Shown one piece after another: positions 1 to 4,713 of a stretch of 5,968 bases of DNA (position 1 is its first letter; every line of letters starts with the position of its first letter). A model generated the notes under the pieces. That model was given only the letters and a program-made list of their open reading frames with translations. It had not been told where the DNA came from and did not search any database. The translations under genes were made by a program, and so were the position numbers. The stretch is from the NCBI GenBank assembly GCA_002353835.1, contig DEKL01000017.1:7743-13710 (forward strand). The letters are read 5' to 3'. The stretch comes from Alphaproteobacteria bacterium UBA2723 (GTDB lineage: Bacteria; Pseudomonadota; Alphaproteobacteria; RF32; CAG-239).

Positions 1-489
1 CACGCCGATACGAACACCGTTATCCAAAAGGGCAGGTTTATAAGAAGAAGTAACGGTTTGGCCTTTAATAACCGGCTCTGTTTCAACAACCGTGCAAATA
101 ACCTGTTGCGGTAATTGTACGGAAATCGGTCTGTCATTAATGTGAGAAATGCGTACGACCATACCTTCCGTCAAAAACGGACGCGAGTCGCCTAAAATAT
201 CTGCTGGCATGGAGAACTGTTCAAAAGTTTCGCTTTCCATAAAGTTCAAACCGGTTCCGTCTTCAAATAAAAATTGGCAATCTTTATCTTCTACCATCAT
301 TTTTTCAACGGTATCTTCCGTACGGAAACGTTCGTTGGTTTTGGTTCCTTCTTCAACGGATTTCATTTCAACCTGCATAAAAGCACCGCCTTTACCCGGT
401 TTGATGTGTTGAGATTTTGTAATTGTCCAAGGTTTACCTTTATATTCAATAACCCAGCCAATTCTGATTGATCCGGCTAACTGTTTCAT
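1..489 (-). CDS. efp: Elongation factor P, 3' end cut off by window edge
   Basis: Elongation factor P binds the ribosome next to the P-site tRNA and relieves stalling at polyproline stretches in the cytoplasm. The visible 163 residues begin MKQLAGSIRIGWVIEYKGKP and carry the EF-P domain I tip loop KPGKGGAF (residues 30-37). K33 is at the position of the lysine that is post-translationally modified in many bacteria. They continue through the OB-fold domain II (FLFEDGTGLNFME, then QFSMPADILGD) into domain III (QLPQQVICTVVETEPVIKGQ). The family is usually about 187 residues, so roughly 25 C-terminal residues lie beyond the left edge. The start is well placed: GGAGAA sits six bases upstream of the ATG. 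A candidate promoter lies at 553-581. The modifying enzyme cannot be inferred here. IRIGWVIEY is a slightly unusual variant of the common IRPGNVIEH-like segment. Confidence 0.96.
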   Translation of the reverse strand, partial: MKQLAGSIRIGWVIEYKGKPWTITKSQHIKPGKGGAFMQVEMKSVEEGTKTNERFRTEDTVEKMMVEDKDCQFLFEDGTGLNFMESETFEQFSMPADILGDSRPFLTEGMVVRISHINDRPISVQLPQQVICTVVETEPVIKGQTVTSSYKPALLDNGVRIGV

Positions 490-552
490 ATATTGTTCTC
501 CATATTTACAATGTTAATGTTCCTAAAGCTTAAAAAGCTCTGACTGGTGGTT

Positions 553-581
553 AACATAAACATAAAAATTTTATTTTGCAA
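553..581 (-). promoter_or_regulatory. Candidate sigma-70 promoter for efp
   Basis: On the minus strand, TTGCAA (581-576) and TATGTT (558-553) are separated by 17 bases, an acceptable -35/-10 pair about 60 bases upstream of the efp start. It begins immediately beyond the T-run of the pilin terminator, so efp appears to be transcribed on its own. Prediction is from sequence resemblance only; AT-rich intergenic DNA gives such matches by chance. Confidence 0.4.
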
Positions 582-582
582 C

Positions 583-610
583 AAAAAAAGGACAGGTCAA
601 ACCTGCCCTT
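583..610 (-). terminator. Rho-independent terminator of the pilin gene
   Basis: On the minus strand, AAGGGCAGG, loop TTTGA and CCTGTCCTT form a 9-bp stem with one G-U pair, followed directly by a run of seven T (589-583). It begins 24 bases after the pilin stop codon, so it should end the prepilin transcript before efp. Confidence 0.85.
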
Positions 611-634
611 CTTATAAAGCCTATGCTTTTTAGA

Positions 635-1282
635 TTACATAAACTTCCATGCAATAGCTACGTCAACTTTCTGACCACGTGTTGTCGGGTAGCAAGCTGT
701 GTTAGCGTTAACAATGCTGAACGGTAAACCGTATGTATCATCACCAGGAACAGCCAAGTTAGCAGCTGCTGTCAAGCTTTGACCGGCTTCAGCCAACATA
801 GAGTATGCATTTTCATAACCGTCATCACCGTCTTCCGGATTAGCATAAATAGCTACAACACCAGAACCGGAATCCCCACCCCAGTCAGTGGTCAAGATTG
901 AAATACAAGAAGATGCCGGAATACCATCTGTTGCAATGGTGTATGCGCCTTCAGCATCACCAACGGTTGCAGAAGGTCCGATTTTAACACGACCACCGAA
1001 AGCGTTCGTAATAACAGAACCGGAAATAGTTGCATACATTTCAGCCGGAATAATACCGGTTGTAATAGCAATGCTGTTGGACAAACCGTGATAGTTTCTC
1101 TGAGAAGAATACAATGTTCTGATGTTTGTAGAAATCATATTAATCTGGTCAATAACCTTGTTTGTCTTAAATTTGTTCATAGCTTTTGAATAACCGGCAA
1201 TACCACCAACGGACAAAACACCAACGATGGCCAAAACGCCGAGCATTTCAATCATAGAACGACCTTGTTCATTTACTCTCAT
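635..1282 (-). CDS. Type IV prepilin-like protein (PilS family)
   Basis: This is a 215-residue prepilin-like protein, expected to be processed by a prepilin peptidase and to act as a pilin or pseudopilin at the inner membrane. The leader is short, MRVNEQG, with the predicted cut after G7. The mature protein starts RSMIEMLGVLAIVGVLSVGG, with the conserved glutamate at mature position 5 (E12) and a hydrophobic helix to about residue 30. The globular part has ITNAFGGRVKIG (91-102) and a late SSCISIL segment, a pattern I associate with the PilS domain of conjugative type IVb thin pili. Its only two cysteines, C126 and C197, could form the D-region disulfide. Mature residue 1 is Arg instead of the usual Phe or Met. 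AGGAGA lies six bases before the ATG. No assembly ATPase, peptidase or platform gene is nearby, so it depends on machinery encoded elsewhere. It could be a minor pilin or a secretion pseudopilin. Confidence 0.9.
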   Translation of the reverse strand: MRVNEQGRSMIEMLGVLAIVGVLSVGGIAGYSKAMNKFKTNKVIDQINMISTNIRTLYSSQRNYHGLSNSIAITTGIIPAEMYATISGSVITNAFGGRVKIGPSATVGDAEGAYTIATDGIPASSCISILTTDWGGDSGSGVVAIYANPEDGDDGYENAYSMLAEAGQSLTAAANLAVPGDDTYGLPFSIVNANTACYPTTRGQKVDVAIAWKFM

Positions 1283-1321
1283 ATTAAATCTCCTAAAATA
1301 TTTTAGTCCTTAACAGTTATC

Positions 1322-1350
1322 ACTCTAACAGATTTTTTTTCATTTTACAA
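1322..1350 (-). promoter_or_regulatory. Candidate promoter of the pilin gene
   Basis: On the minus strand, TTGTAA (1350-1345) and TAGAGT (1327-1322) are 17 bases apart, with an A8 run in the spacer. Transcription would start near 1315, leaving a leader of about 30 bases containing the AGGAGA ribosome binding site (1294-1289). The hexamers are imperfect, so this is a moderate prediction. Confidence 0.35.
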
Positions 1351-1404
1351 TTATGAAAATAGTCATATATCTAACTAAAGTTATAACCAAAGGCAAATTA
1401 ACAA

Positions 1405-1437
1405 AAGTTTATCCCCTCACTGGCTCTAAACTTGGGG
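1405..1437. other. Overlapping complementary segments (alternate stem-loops)
   Basis: In the spacer between the thiE-like stop and the pilin promoter, AAGTTTA (1405-1411) is perfectly complementary to TAAACTT (1427-1433), and CCCC (1413-1416) is complementary to GGGG (1434-1437). The two helices interleave, so they could form a pseudoknot or act as mutually exclusive stems. On the minus strand this is the 3' region of the thiE-like transcript. No T-run follows at the distance typical of a terminator, and I recognise no known RNA family. Confidence 0.3.
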
Positions 1438-1492
1438 CTAGCATAATGAAAAAAACTTAAAATTTTACTAACGCTCTGTGCAAGCTTAAAAA

Positions 1493-1996
1493 TCAAGATA
1501 AACCTTTGATAATAAAGTCTGTTTTCAACATTTTATCATCAATACCGTCTTCCATAAGCCATGCCGCAGACTGAATTAAAAAGAATTCCTGATACCAATC
1601 TGTCAGGTTTTTAACATTTTCAAAGCCGTCTTTCCATACCTTAAAAATAACAAAATCCGGCTCAACTTCGGAAACAAGCATACTTTCATGTTTACGATTA
1701 CGCGTAATAAGACCGATAAACTTTCCTTTTCCCAGCGTTTTTCGCAGATTTTCCATTTGTTCTTTTAATTTTTCGGCACCTAAATCAACCACGACACCGT
1801 CTGCTCCGTATTTTTTACAAACATCAACGGCTTTTTCCCCGTAAAACAAGATGATTTTATCTGACACCGCCGCCTTATCAATAACCTGCCGACAATAGCT
1901 CTCATCCAAACTATCATTTAAGATATAGCACTCAGCATCACTTTTATCCAACAAATCAGGGATAACCGTATCAATTCTATAAATAATCTTTTGCAT
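1493..1996 (-). CDS. Thiamine-phosphate synthase-like (ThiE/TenI superfamily) protein, degenerate
   Basis: This 167-residue protein has the spacing of a ThiE/TenI TIM barrel. KIILFYGEKAVDVCKKYGAD followed by GVVVDLG (47-73) resembles the strand-helix-strand that in ThiE reads GADGVHLGQED. GKFIGLITRNRKHE to PDFVIFK (91-119) resembles the segment IGVSVH...GADYIGFG. The end, LIQSAAWLMEDG followed by DFIIKGLS, fits the last strand-helix. It is shorter than true ThiE (about 210 residues). The HLGQED catalytic/metal segment is replaced by DLGAEK, and the glycine-rich phosphate loop is not evident, so thiamine-phosphate synthase activity is doubtful. An AGAGG lies 11 bases before the ATG, a little far. 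The stop is TGA. Its position near efp matches where thiE sits in other alphaproteobacteria, as I recall. It is divergent from the zauP-zapA genes, with 85 bases between the starts. Confidence 0.6.
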   Translation of the reverse strand: MQKIIYRIDTVIPDLLDKSDAECYILNDSLDESYCRQVIDKAAVSDKIILFYGEKAVDVCKKYGADGVVVDLGAEKLKEQMENLRKTLGKGKFIGLITRNRKHESMLVSEVEPDFVIFKVWKDGFENVKNLTDWYQEFFLIQSAAWLMEDGIDDKMLKTDFIIKGLS

Positions 1997-2081
1997 AAGT
2001 TGTTTTGCCTCTTGTAAATCTCTGTTTAAACTCTAATATAAGCAAAAGATATCACATTGTTTTTATAAACGGAAGTCAAAA

Positions 2082-2291
2082 ATGGAACAAACTTCAAAAT
2101 ATTTTACTAAAACTGCCACCGCCTTACAGAATCTCAATAATAATGTGTCTGTGTTAGAGAGTGCGGCCGAAGCGGAATTAACTGCCCAAGCAGAGCTTAA
2201 GGCAGATAAAAGTATGCTTAAAGAAGCAATTGAAGCCAAAGTTCAACGCATAGACAATATTATAAAAACTTTAAACGGAGCATTAAAATAA
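2082..2291 (+). CDS. Small coiled-coil protein upstream of zapA (ZauP/DUF4164-like)
   Basis: This 69-residue, almost wholly helical protein is rich in Ala, Glu, Lys and Leu, with heptad-like hydrophobic spacing over residues 12-66 (LQNLNNNVSVLESA, then MLKEAIEAKVQRIDNIIKTL). It has no cysteine, signal peptide or membrane segment. In alphaproteobacteria a small coiled-coil protein (DUF4164; ZauP in Caulobacter) is encoded directly before zapA and helps connect ZapA to FtsZ bundling; position and composition fit that role. Its TAA stop shares an A with the zapA ATG (TAATG), so the pair is probably translationally coupled. GGAAG lies six bases upstream of the start. A possible -10 box, TATAAG, lies at 2037-2042 without a convincing -35. 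The assignment rests mainly on context, because coiled coils of this size have little distinctive sequence. Confidence 0.75.
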   Translation: MEQTSKYFTKTATALQNLNNNVSVLESAAEAELTAQAELKADKSMLKEAIEAKVQRIDNIIKTLNGALK

Positions 2292-2677
2292 TGGCGCAGG
2301 TGATTATTACTATAAATTATCGGGAATACCCCATATCTTGTGAAGACGGTGAAGAAATTCACATTATGAAACTGGGTCGCTTGCTTGATGAAAAAGCTCG
2401 CTCATTAACGGAAGCCCTGGGCCCGGTTAATGAAAACCAACTGTTAGCCATGGTCGGGCTCCTAATTGCTGATGACCTAAACGAATTAAAAAAGAATATG
2501 GCATCTGCCCAACCTGTTCCCCTGCAACCGGCAGCCGTACCGGCACCGACACCTGTTCAAGAAAAAACGACCATACCAGAAAATGCTCTTGCAGAAATGG
2601 ATACGGAACTTGCCGAACAGATAAATTCTTTAAGCGAGATTATAAAATCTGTTGCATTAAAGTTAAAATCCGTCTAA
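2291..2677 (+). CDS. zapA: Cell division protein ZapA
   Basis: ZapA is a cytoplasmic FtsZ-associated protein that promotes Z-ring bundling, forming dimers and tetramers through its helices. The 128 residues show the family's N-terminal beta-hairpin, VIITINYREYPISCEDGEE (4-22), then the long helix beginning HIMKLGRLLDEKARSL and running to LLIADDLNELKKN (about 23-69). A Pro/Ala-rich linker follows (about 72-92), then a C-terminal coiled-coil helix (about 95-128). The sequence CEDGEE..H...LGRLLDEK is close to the alphaproteobacterial ZapA consensus as I know it. The start overlaps the upstream coiled-coil gene by one base. The 6S RNA starts just downstream, and its candidate promoter reaches into the last zapA codons. 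Confidence 0.93.
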   Translation: MAQVIITINYREYPISCEDGEEIHIMKLGRLLDEKARSLTEALGPVNENQLLAMVGLLIADDLNELKKNMASAQPVPLQPAAVPAPTPVQEKTTIPENALAEMDTELAEQINSLSEIIKSVALKLKSV

Positions 2678-2683
2678 TATAAT
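2652..2683 (+). promoter_or_regulatory. Candidate promoter for the 6S RNA
   Basis: A perfect TATAAT (2678-2683) begins one base after the zapA stop codon. The best upstream hexamer is TTGCAT (2652-2657), 20 bases away; the overlapping TAATAT (2675-2680) would give a 17-base spacer. Either way, transcription would begin near 2688-2691, just before the first base of the predicted 6S terminal stem. Confidence 0.5.
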
Positions 2684-2689
2684 CGTACA

Positions 2690-2851
2690 TAATCAATGAA
2701 CTGCCCTTCGCGTATCTGATTGCGTATCTTCCGGGCCAACACTATCTTATAGGGAACTGTCACTGTCAGGATCGTGGTCCTGTTATATGGTGCCCACCTT
2801 TACTTAAAGGGTATCGGATAGAATGATAGACGATACGGTCTGGGCGGTTCG
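2690..2851 (+). ncRNA. ssrS: 6S RNA
   Basis: 6S RNA mimics an open promoter and sequesters sigma-70 RNA polymerase. The location directly after zapA is its conserved position in proteobacteria. The fold also fits. A terminal stem pairs AACTGCCC (2699-2706) with GGGCGGTT (2842-2849), and CGTATC (2711-2716) with GATACG (2832-2837). A large central bubble follows, with the small 3'-side hairpin CCTTT-ACTT-AAAGG (2797-2810) that is typical of 6S RNAs. The inner stem starts GGGC (2733-2736) with GCCC (2792-2795) and continues TAT/ATA (2743-2745/2785-2787). The apical hairpin is CAGGA (2767-2771) with TCCTG (2778-2782). An alternative closing stem, TATCTGAT (2713-2720) with ATCGGATA (2813-2820), competes with the outer one. 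Ends are estimates; the 5' end comes from the TATAAT box and the 3' end from the stem. The downstream phosphoesterase may be co-transcribed, as ygfA is with ssrS in E. coli. Confidence 0.85.
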
Positions 2852-2870
2852 CCTTATAAGGAAAAGAAAA

Positions 2871-3668
2871 GTGAAGATTTTATATTGCGGAGATATTGTC
2901 GGACGCGCCGGACGAAATGTTATCATAAATCATATAAAAGAAGTGCGTGAAAAATTCAAAGCAGATGCGGTTATTGTAAACGCTGAAAATGCCGCCCACG
3001 GTTTCGGTTTAAGTCCGAGTATTGCTGAAGATTTATTAAATGCCGGTGTTGATGGCATAACAACCGGCAATCATATTTGGCAACAAAAAGAAATTTATCC
3101 GTTTTTAGACAATTGCTCACAAATTATCCGTCCTCTGAATTATCCGGAAGGTCTCCCCGGTAAAGGCGCACAAATATTAAACATAAACGGGAAAAAGCTT
3201 TTAATTGTCCAAGTTTTAGGACGCTTATTTATGCCCCCGATAAACAGCATCACCGAGCCATTAGACGAACTTCTTAAATATTACCGCTTAGGTAAAACGG
3301 TTGATGCCGTTTTGGTAGATATCCACGGCGAAGCAACATCAGAAAAGTTGGCTTTGGGCTTTTATTTAGACGGCAAAGTCAGTCTTGTTGCCGGTACACA
3401 TACTCACGTACCGACCGCAGATGCTCGGATTCTCCCCAACAAAACGGGATATATTACAGATGTCGGTATGTGTGGCGATTTTAATTCTGTTTTAGGCTTT
3501 GAACCGCAAACCCCTGTTGAAAGATTATCAGAAAAACTGACTCAACAAAACCGCCTCATCCCTGCTAACGGTAAAGAATTAACCATTTGGGGAATATTGG
3601 CGGAAACCGATTCTAATGGGCTATGCACGAATATCACGCAAATAAGGGAGACATTTGAAAACAAATAA
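2871..3668 (+). CDS. ymdB: YmdB-family (TIGR00282) metallophosphoesterase
   Basis: This is a dimetal phosphoesterase of the YmdB family; the Bacillus member has 2',3'-cyclic nucleotide phosphodiesterase activity. From the GTG start the protein has 265 residues, the usual family length, and begins VKILYCGDIVGRAGR. Metal-site residues sit at family positions: D8 (GDIVGR), E39 and N40 (NAEN), N67 and H68 (TTGNHIW), H152 (DIHGEATSEK), H177 and H179 (GTHTHVPTAD). TDVGMCGD follows around residues 198-205. I chose GTG 2871 over the in-frame ATG 2823 for three reasons: AAGGAA (2858-2863) lies seven bases before it, homologues start exactly at the K-I-L of KILxxGDIVG, and the extra 16 residues MIDDTVWAVRLIRKRK are the translated 3' arm of the 6S RNA. 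It converges with the next gene, with three bases between stop codons and no terminator between. Confidence 0.93.
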   Translation: MKILYCGDIVGRAGRNVIINHIKEVREKFKADAVIVNAENAAHGFGLSPSIAEDLLNAGVDGITTGNHIWQQKEIYPFLDNCSQIIRPLNYPEGLPGKGAQILNINGKKLLIVQVLGRLFMPPINSITEPLDELLKYYRLGKTVDAVLVDIHGEATSEKLALGFYLDGKVSLVAGTHTHVPTADARILPNKTGYITDVGMCGDFNSVLGFEPQTPVERLSEKLTQQNRLIPANGKELTIWGILAETDSNGLCTNITQIRETFENK

Positions 3669-3671
3669 AAG

Positions 3672-4112
3672 TTACATTGGTGCCCAACAGCTCATCTCCA
3701 AATTTTCGCCCTTAAATACGCGATATGTTGCATAAAGCAAAGATAAAACAATCGCTGCCATATAGACATCAAAAACCGGCATAAAATTATTTAAATATGC
3801 GGTTACACTATCCGAACCGTTTACAAAAAAATCTACCGTATAAGTTAAAAGCGCATAAAAAACGGCAAAATAAGGAATCCACCCGATAGAGGCTAAAAAG
3901 ACGGAAATCTTAGGAAACATATCATTCATCTTATGAACAAATCCCCAAGAGGGAATGAGCGCCATAGACATAGTCAGCACCGCCGCCCAAAATAAAACAT
4001 ATAAAACACCAATCATTGCCGCACTGAGCTCTGTATTAAATAAAGCAAAAATAAAGGCAAGAATTTGGTACATTCCTCCCATCAACAAAAGTTCATTTCT
4101 ACATAATTTCAT
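3672..4112 (-). CDS. Hypothetical four-helix membrane protein
   Basis: I do not recognise a family. The 146-residue product is strongly hydrophobic with four likely membrane helices: about 8-26 (LLLMGGMYQILAFIFALF), 32-53 (AMIGVLYVLFWAAVLTMSMA), 69-92 (ISVFLASIGWIPYFAVFYAL) and 111-131 (MPVFDVYMAAIVLSLLYATY). Both termini are short, and no catalytic motif is visible. Starting from ATG 4112 is favoured over the longer frame from 4160, because a full AAGGAGG (4124-4118) lies five bases before it and the longer frame would translate a terminator hairpin. The AAGGAGG follows the T-run of that terminator by only a few bases, so expression may depend on read-through. The gene ends three bases from the convergent ymdB stop. 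A role linked to the upstream metalloprotease operon is possible but unproven. Confidence 0.75.
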   Translation of the reverse strand: MKLCRNELLLMGGMYQILAFIFALFNTELSAAMIGVLYVLFWAAVLTMSMALIPSWGFVHKMNDMFPKISVFLASIGWIPYFAVFYALLTYTVDFFVNGSDSVTAYLNNFMPVFDVYMAAIVLSLLYATYRVFKGENLEMSCWAPM

Positions 4113-4129
4113 CCTATCCTCCTTAAAAT

Positions 4130-4167
4130 AAAAAACAAACAGTATTGACATAGGCCACATACTGTTT
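4130..4167 (-). terminator. Terminator hairpin between the metalloprotease operon and the membrane-protein gene
   Basis: AAACAGTAT and ATACTGTTT form a perfect 9-bp stem (4167-4159 with 4145-4137 on the minus strand) around a 13-base loop. On the minus strand it is followed by G and six T (4135-4130). It lies 37 bases after the stop codon at 4204. The stem would also form on the plus strand, followed by CTTTT, so it may weakly serve transcripts coming from ymdB. The AAGGAGG of the membrane-protein gene (4124-4118) begins five bases after the T-run, allowing attenuation or translation after read-through. Confidence 0.75.
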
Positions 4168-4203
4168 CTTTTAAACCCTAACTTTAGGAGATAACTTTAA
4201 TAC

Positions 4204-4662
4204 TTATCGCGTTTGCTGTGCCATGAGCATGGCAATATCCTGTCCTTTTGTTTCCGTTTTTTTATTATCTTCAACCGCCTGCGCCGGCTTTTCTACCTTA
4301 GTCGGTTTACCGCCTTCCAAAGCAACTTCCCCGTTTTCCTTTAAGTAATAAGCTAAACCATCCACACAAATAACCGAATTATTTTGTGCCAACAAAAGCT
4401 TTGTCAATTCCGGATCTTTATCTTCACCGAGACGATATGCCAAATTTTTCAGATGACCGGATAAATACCGCATTTTATCACAATCGCTTGTAATACCTTT
4501 TTTCTCCAGATAATCATTTACTGACTTCAGTTCTTCATAAGAAATTATATAATCACTATCTTGTAATTGGCTGATATCTTCTTCTTTTACCGTATCCAGC
4601 AAATCACGACATCCGCTCAAATCAACTGTCACATTATTTCCAATGTAGACTTTACCTAACAT
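4204..4662 (-). CDS. Hypothetical protein, in frame with the upstream metalloprotease
   Basis: I do not recognise a family. From ATG 4662 the product is 152 residues, acidic and soluble, with no signal or membrane segment. An N-terminal segment, MLGKVYIGNNVTVDLSGC, is followed by helical stretches (about 24-95), a short VICVDGLAYYLKENG segment, and a Lys/Glu-rich low-complexity tail (about 119-143) ending MLMAQQTR. The ATG lacks a Shine-Dalgarno sequence; the preceding bases are TTCCGGTAAA, unlike every other gene here. The frame continues open upstream for 17 more codons (LELLQNQDAQYEAISGK, 4713-4663) and meets the TAA of the metalloprotease gene in the same frame. It may therefore be the C-terminal part of a larger protein split by a nonsense codon, a read-through extension, or a separate gene with coupled translation. 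Both parts would share the promoter at 5671-5699 and the terminator at 4130. Confidence 0.7.
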   Translation of the reverse strand: MLGKVYIGNNVTVDLSGCRDLLDTVKEEDISQLQDSDYIISYEELKSVNDYLEKKGITSDCDKMRYLSGHLKNLAYRLGEDKDPELTKLLLAQNNSVICVDGLAYYLKENGEVALEGGKPTKVEKPAQAVEDNKKTETKGQDIAMLMAQQTR

Positions 4663-4713
4663 TTTACCGGAAATTGCTTCATATTGGGCATCTTGGTTTT
4701 GAAGTAATTCTAA

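Noticed and set aside
149..471. Plus-strand open frames opposite efp
   Set aside because: They lie antisense to a clearly recognised efp and their translations look like no protein.
888..1091. Plus-strand open frame opposite the pilin gene
   Set aside because: Antisense shadow of a clear prepilin; no ribosome binding site.
2852..2861. CCTTATAAGG palindrome covering the ymdB Shine-Dalgarno
   Set aside because: As RNA it can form at most three pairs around a four-base loop, too weak to hide the site, and a 10-bp palindrome is not remarkable here.
2823..2870. Longer ymdB start (ATG 2823) adding 16 residues
   Set aside because: It overlaps the 3' arm of the 6S RNA, lacks a good ribosome binding site, and the family normally starts at the MKIL-type segment matched by GTG 2871.
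4113..4160. Longer membrane-protein start at ATG 4160
   Set aside because: The stretch is a terminator hairpin plus T-run, and AAGGAGG sits five bases before ATG 4112.
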